Shown piece by piece: positions 3,955 through 5,280 of a DNA stretch of 5,280 bases. The notes beneath the pieces are model-generated. The model searched no databases and was not told the DNA's origin. It saw only the letters and a list, made by a program, of their open reading frames with translations. Position numbers and translations under genes: made by a program. This stretch comes from Gemmatimonadota bacterium (GTDB lineage Bacteria > Gemmatimonadota > Gemmatimonadetes > Palauibacterales > Palauibacteraceae), in assembly GCA_013042495.1 (NCBI GenBank), contig JABDQB010000272.1, forward strand, positions 1 through 5,280, given 5' to 3'. The first letter of the stretch is position 1; each line of letters starts with the position of its first letter.

Positions 3955-5280
3955 ATGAATTCTGACCAGAGTCCTTCCGGCGGTACCGGAGCCGGATTGA
4001 AGCCGCCGCCCCCGCCGCTGTTCCGCTGGGTCGTGCTGGTGGTGATCAGCCTGGCGATGTTCGGCAACTACTACGTCTACGACGCCGTCAGCCCGCTCGC
4101 GGATCTGCTGCGCGATCAGCTTGGCTTCTCGGACAGCCGGATCGGGACGCTGAACGCGATCTACAGCTTCCCGAACATCATCATGGTCCTCATCGGCGGG
4201 ATCATCATCGACCGGATCGGCGTCAAGAAGGGCACGCTGCTGTTCGGGGCGTTGTGCTTCATCGGCGCGGCGATCACGGCAGCCACGGGCGAGTTCGCGA
4301 TCATGGCCGCCGGACGGCTGATCTTCGGAATCGGTGCCGAGTCCCTGATCGTGTCGGTGACGGTGGGGATCGCACGCTGGTTCAAGGGACGCGAGCTGAG
4401 CTTCGCGTTCGGGGTGAATCTCACGATCGCGCGGCTGGGCTCGTTCCTGGCCCTCAACTCGCCGACCTGGGCCCGGCCGGCGTACGCGAACTGGCAGACT
4501 CCGCTTCTGATCACGGTGGCGTTCGCCACGTTCTGCATCGTCGGCGCCCTGGTCTACTGGGTCCTCGAAGACCGGGCGGAGAAGCGGTACGACCTCGGTG
4601 AGGCGGGCGAGACGGACAGGGTGGAATGGGCCGACCTGTTCAGTTTCGGTCGCTCCTACATCTGGGTCGTCCTGCTGTGCGTGACGTTCTACTCGGCGAT
4701 CTTCCCGTTCCAGACGTTCGCCATCAAGTTCTTCCAGGATGCGCACGGCGCGACCAGGGAGAGCGCCGGCTTCCTGTCGAGCATCATCACCCTGTTCTCG
4801 ATGATCATGACCCCGCTGTTCGGCCTGTGGGTGGACCGGGTCGGTCGCCGCTCGCTGTTCATGATGGTGGGCTCGCTGATGCTGGTGCCCGTCTACCTGA
4901 TGATGGCCTATACGTCTGTCAGCCTCTTCATTCCGATGGCGATCATGGGGATCGCGTTCTCGCTGGTGCCGGCCGTGATGTGGCCCTCGGTCGCCTACCT
5001 GGTGGATGAGGCCAAGCTCGGCACAGCCTACGGCCTGATGACGATGATCCAGAACATCGGCCTGTTCGGGTTCAACTGGATGATCGGGGCGGCCAACGAC
5101 TACTCGGGGGCGAGCGCCGCGAATCCGGGCGGCTACGCTCTCGGAATGTGGATCTTCTCGGTCCTCGGGTTCCTCGGGTTCTTCTTCGCCTTCATGCTCA
5201 GGCGGGAGGAGATGGGTCCGCACTCGCACGGGCTGGAGACCATCACCGTGAAGTCCACCCGCGCGGCGGAGGGCCACTAG
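3955..5280 (+). CDS. Major facilitator superfamily transporter, MFSD1-like
   Basis: The complete 441-residue inner-membrane carrier ends exactly at the window edge with TAG. A short proline-rich cytoplasmic N-terminus (1-22) is followed by about 12 hydrophobic segments: roughly 23-45, 63-85, 92-111, 114-140, 150-170, 181-203, then a charged central loop 204-233, and 234-256, 270-290, 298-318, 321-345, 355-380, 393-415. MFS motif A occurs in both halves: GGIIIDRIGVKKG (81-93) and GLWVDRVGRR (290-299). Several blocks recall eukaryotic MFSD1 as I remember it: ARWFKGRELSFAFG (140-153), IFPFQTFAIKFF (249-260), and WPSVAYLV with LGTAYGLMTMIQNIGL (343-370). Human MFSD1 is reported to be a lysosomal dipeptide carrier, so peptide or small-metabolite transport is possible, but the substrate is inference. 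The upstream XRE operon is divergent; co-regulation is possible but unsupported. Confidence 0.88.
   Translation: MNSDQSPSGGTGAGLKPPPPPLFRWVVLVVISLAMFGNYYVYDAVSPLADLLRDQLGFSDSRIGTLNAIYSFPNIIMVLIGGIIIDRIGVKKGTLLFGALCFIGAAITAATGEFAIMAAGRLIFGIGAESLIVSVTVGIARWFKGRELSFAFGVNLTIARLGSFLALNSPTWARPAYANWQTPLLITVAFATFCIVGALVYWVLEDRAEKRYDLGEAGETDRVEWADLFSFGRSYIWVVLLCVTFYSAIFPFQTFAIKFFQDAHGATRESAGFLSSIITLFSMIMTPLFGLWVDRVGRRSLFMMVGSLMLVPVYLMMAYTSVSLFIPMAIMGIAFSLVPAVMWPSVAYLVDEAKLGTAYGLMTMIQNIGLFGFNWMIGAANDYSGASAANPGGYALGMWIFSVLGFLGFFFAFMLRREEMGPHSHGLETITVKSTRAAEGH

Noticed and set aside
3547..5277. A 576-codon open frame on the minus strand across the transporter and XRE genes
   Set aside because: Its product is a low-complexity run of Arg, His, Asp, Glu and Gln with no domain, as expected for the antisense of a GC-rich membrane-protein gene. 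The plus-strand transporter and minus-strand XRE frames have clear family motifs.

Overview
The window is GC-rich, with strong G/C preference at third codon positions and dense, mostly short-spaced genes. A signal-peptide-bearing outer-membrane beta-barrel protein points to a diderm (Gram-negative-type) bacterium. The combination of that barrel type, a high-GC VapBC pair, an XRE/nucleotidyltransferase pair and an MFSD1-like MFS carrier is what I would expect from Gemmatimonadota or a similar environmental high-GC lineage. That taxonomic guess is an inference from style, not from a marker gene.

Layout. (1) Bases 1-1503, plus strand: the 3' part of a phospholipase D superfamily protein of the cardiolipin-synthase type; its 5' end lies outside the window. 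(2) Bases 1639-2277, plus: a small porin-like outer-membrane beta-barrel protein. (3) Bases 2289-2997, plus: a type II toxin-antitoxin operon, a ribbon-helix-helix VapB-like antitoxin overlapping by 4 bp a VapC PIN-domain ribonuclease. Its promoter is packed with CCATATA half-sites. (4) Bases 3008-3856, minus: an XRE-family HTH protein overlapping a compact nucleotidyltransferase-fold protein. This second toxin-antitoxin-like operon has a perfect inverted repeat over its own -10 box. (5) Bases 3955-5280, plus: a complete 12-TM major facilitator, resembling eukaryotic MFSD1, whose stop codon is the last codon of the window.

The most notable feature is the centre. Two unrelated DNA-binding-protein/enzyme pairs sit tail to tail with 10 bp between their stop codons. 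Each is driven by an AT-rich promoter that is also a palindromic operator, and each promoter is so close to the first gene that its transcript is predicted to be leaderless or nearly so. VapBC is a known mRNA/tRNA-cleaving system. The XRE/nucleotidyltransferase pair matches a recurrent but, to my knowledge, poorly characterised arrangement, and is the best candidate here for an underdescribed system. The flanking envelope and transport genes look like ordinary chromosomal cargo, with no sign of a transposase, integrase, tRNA or attachment site.
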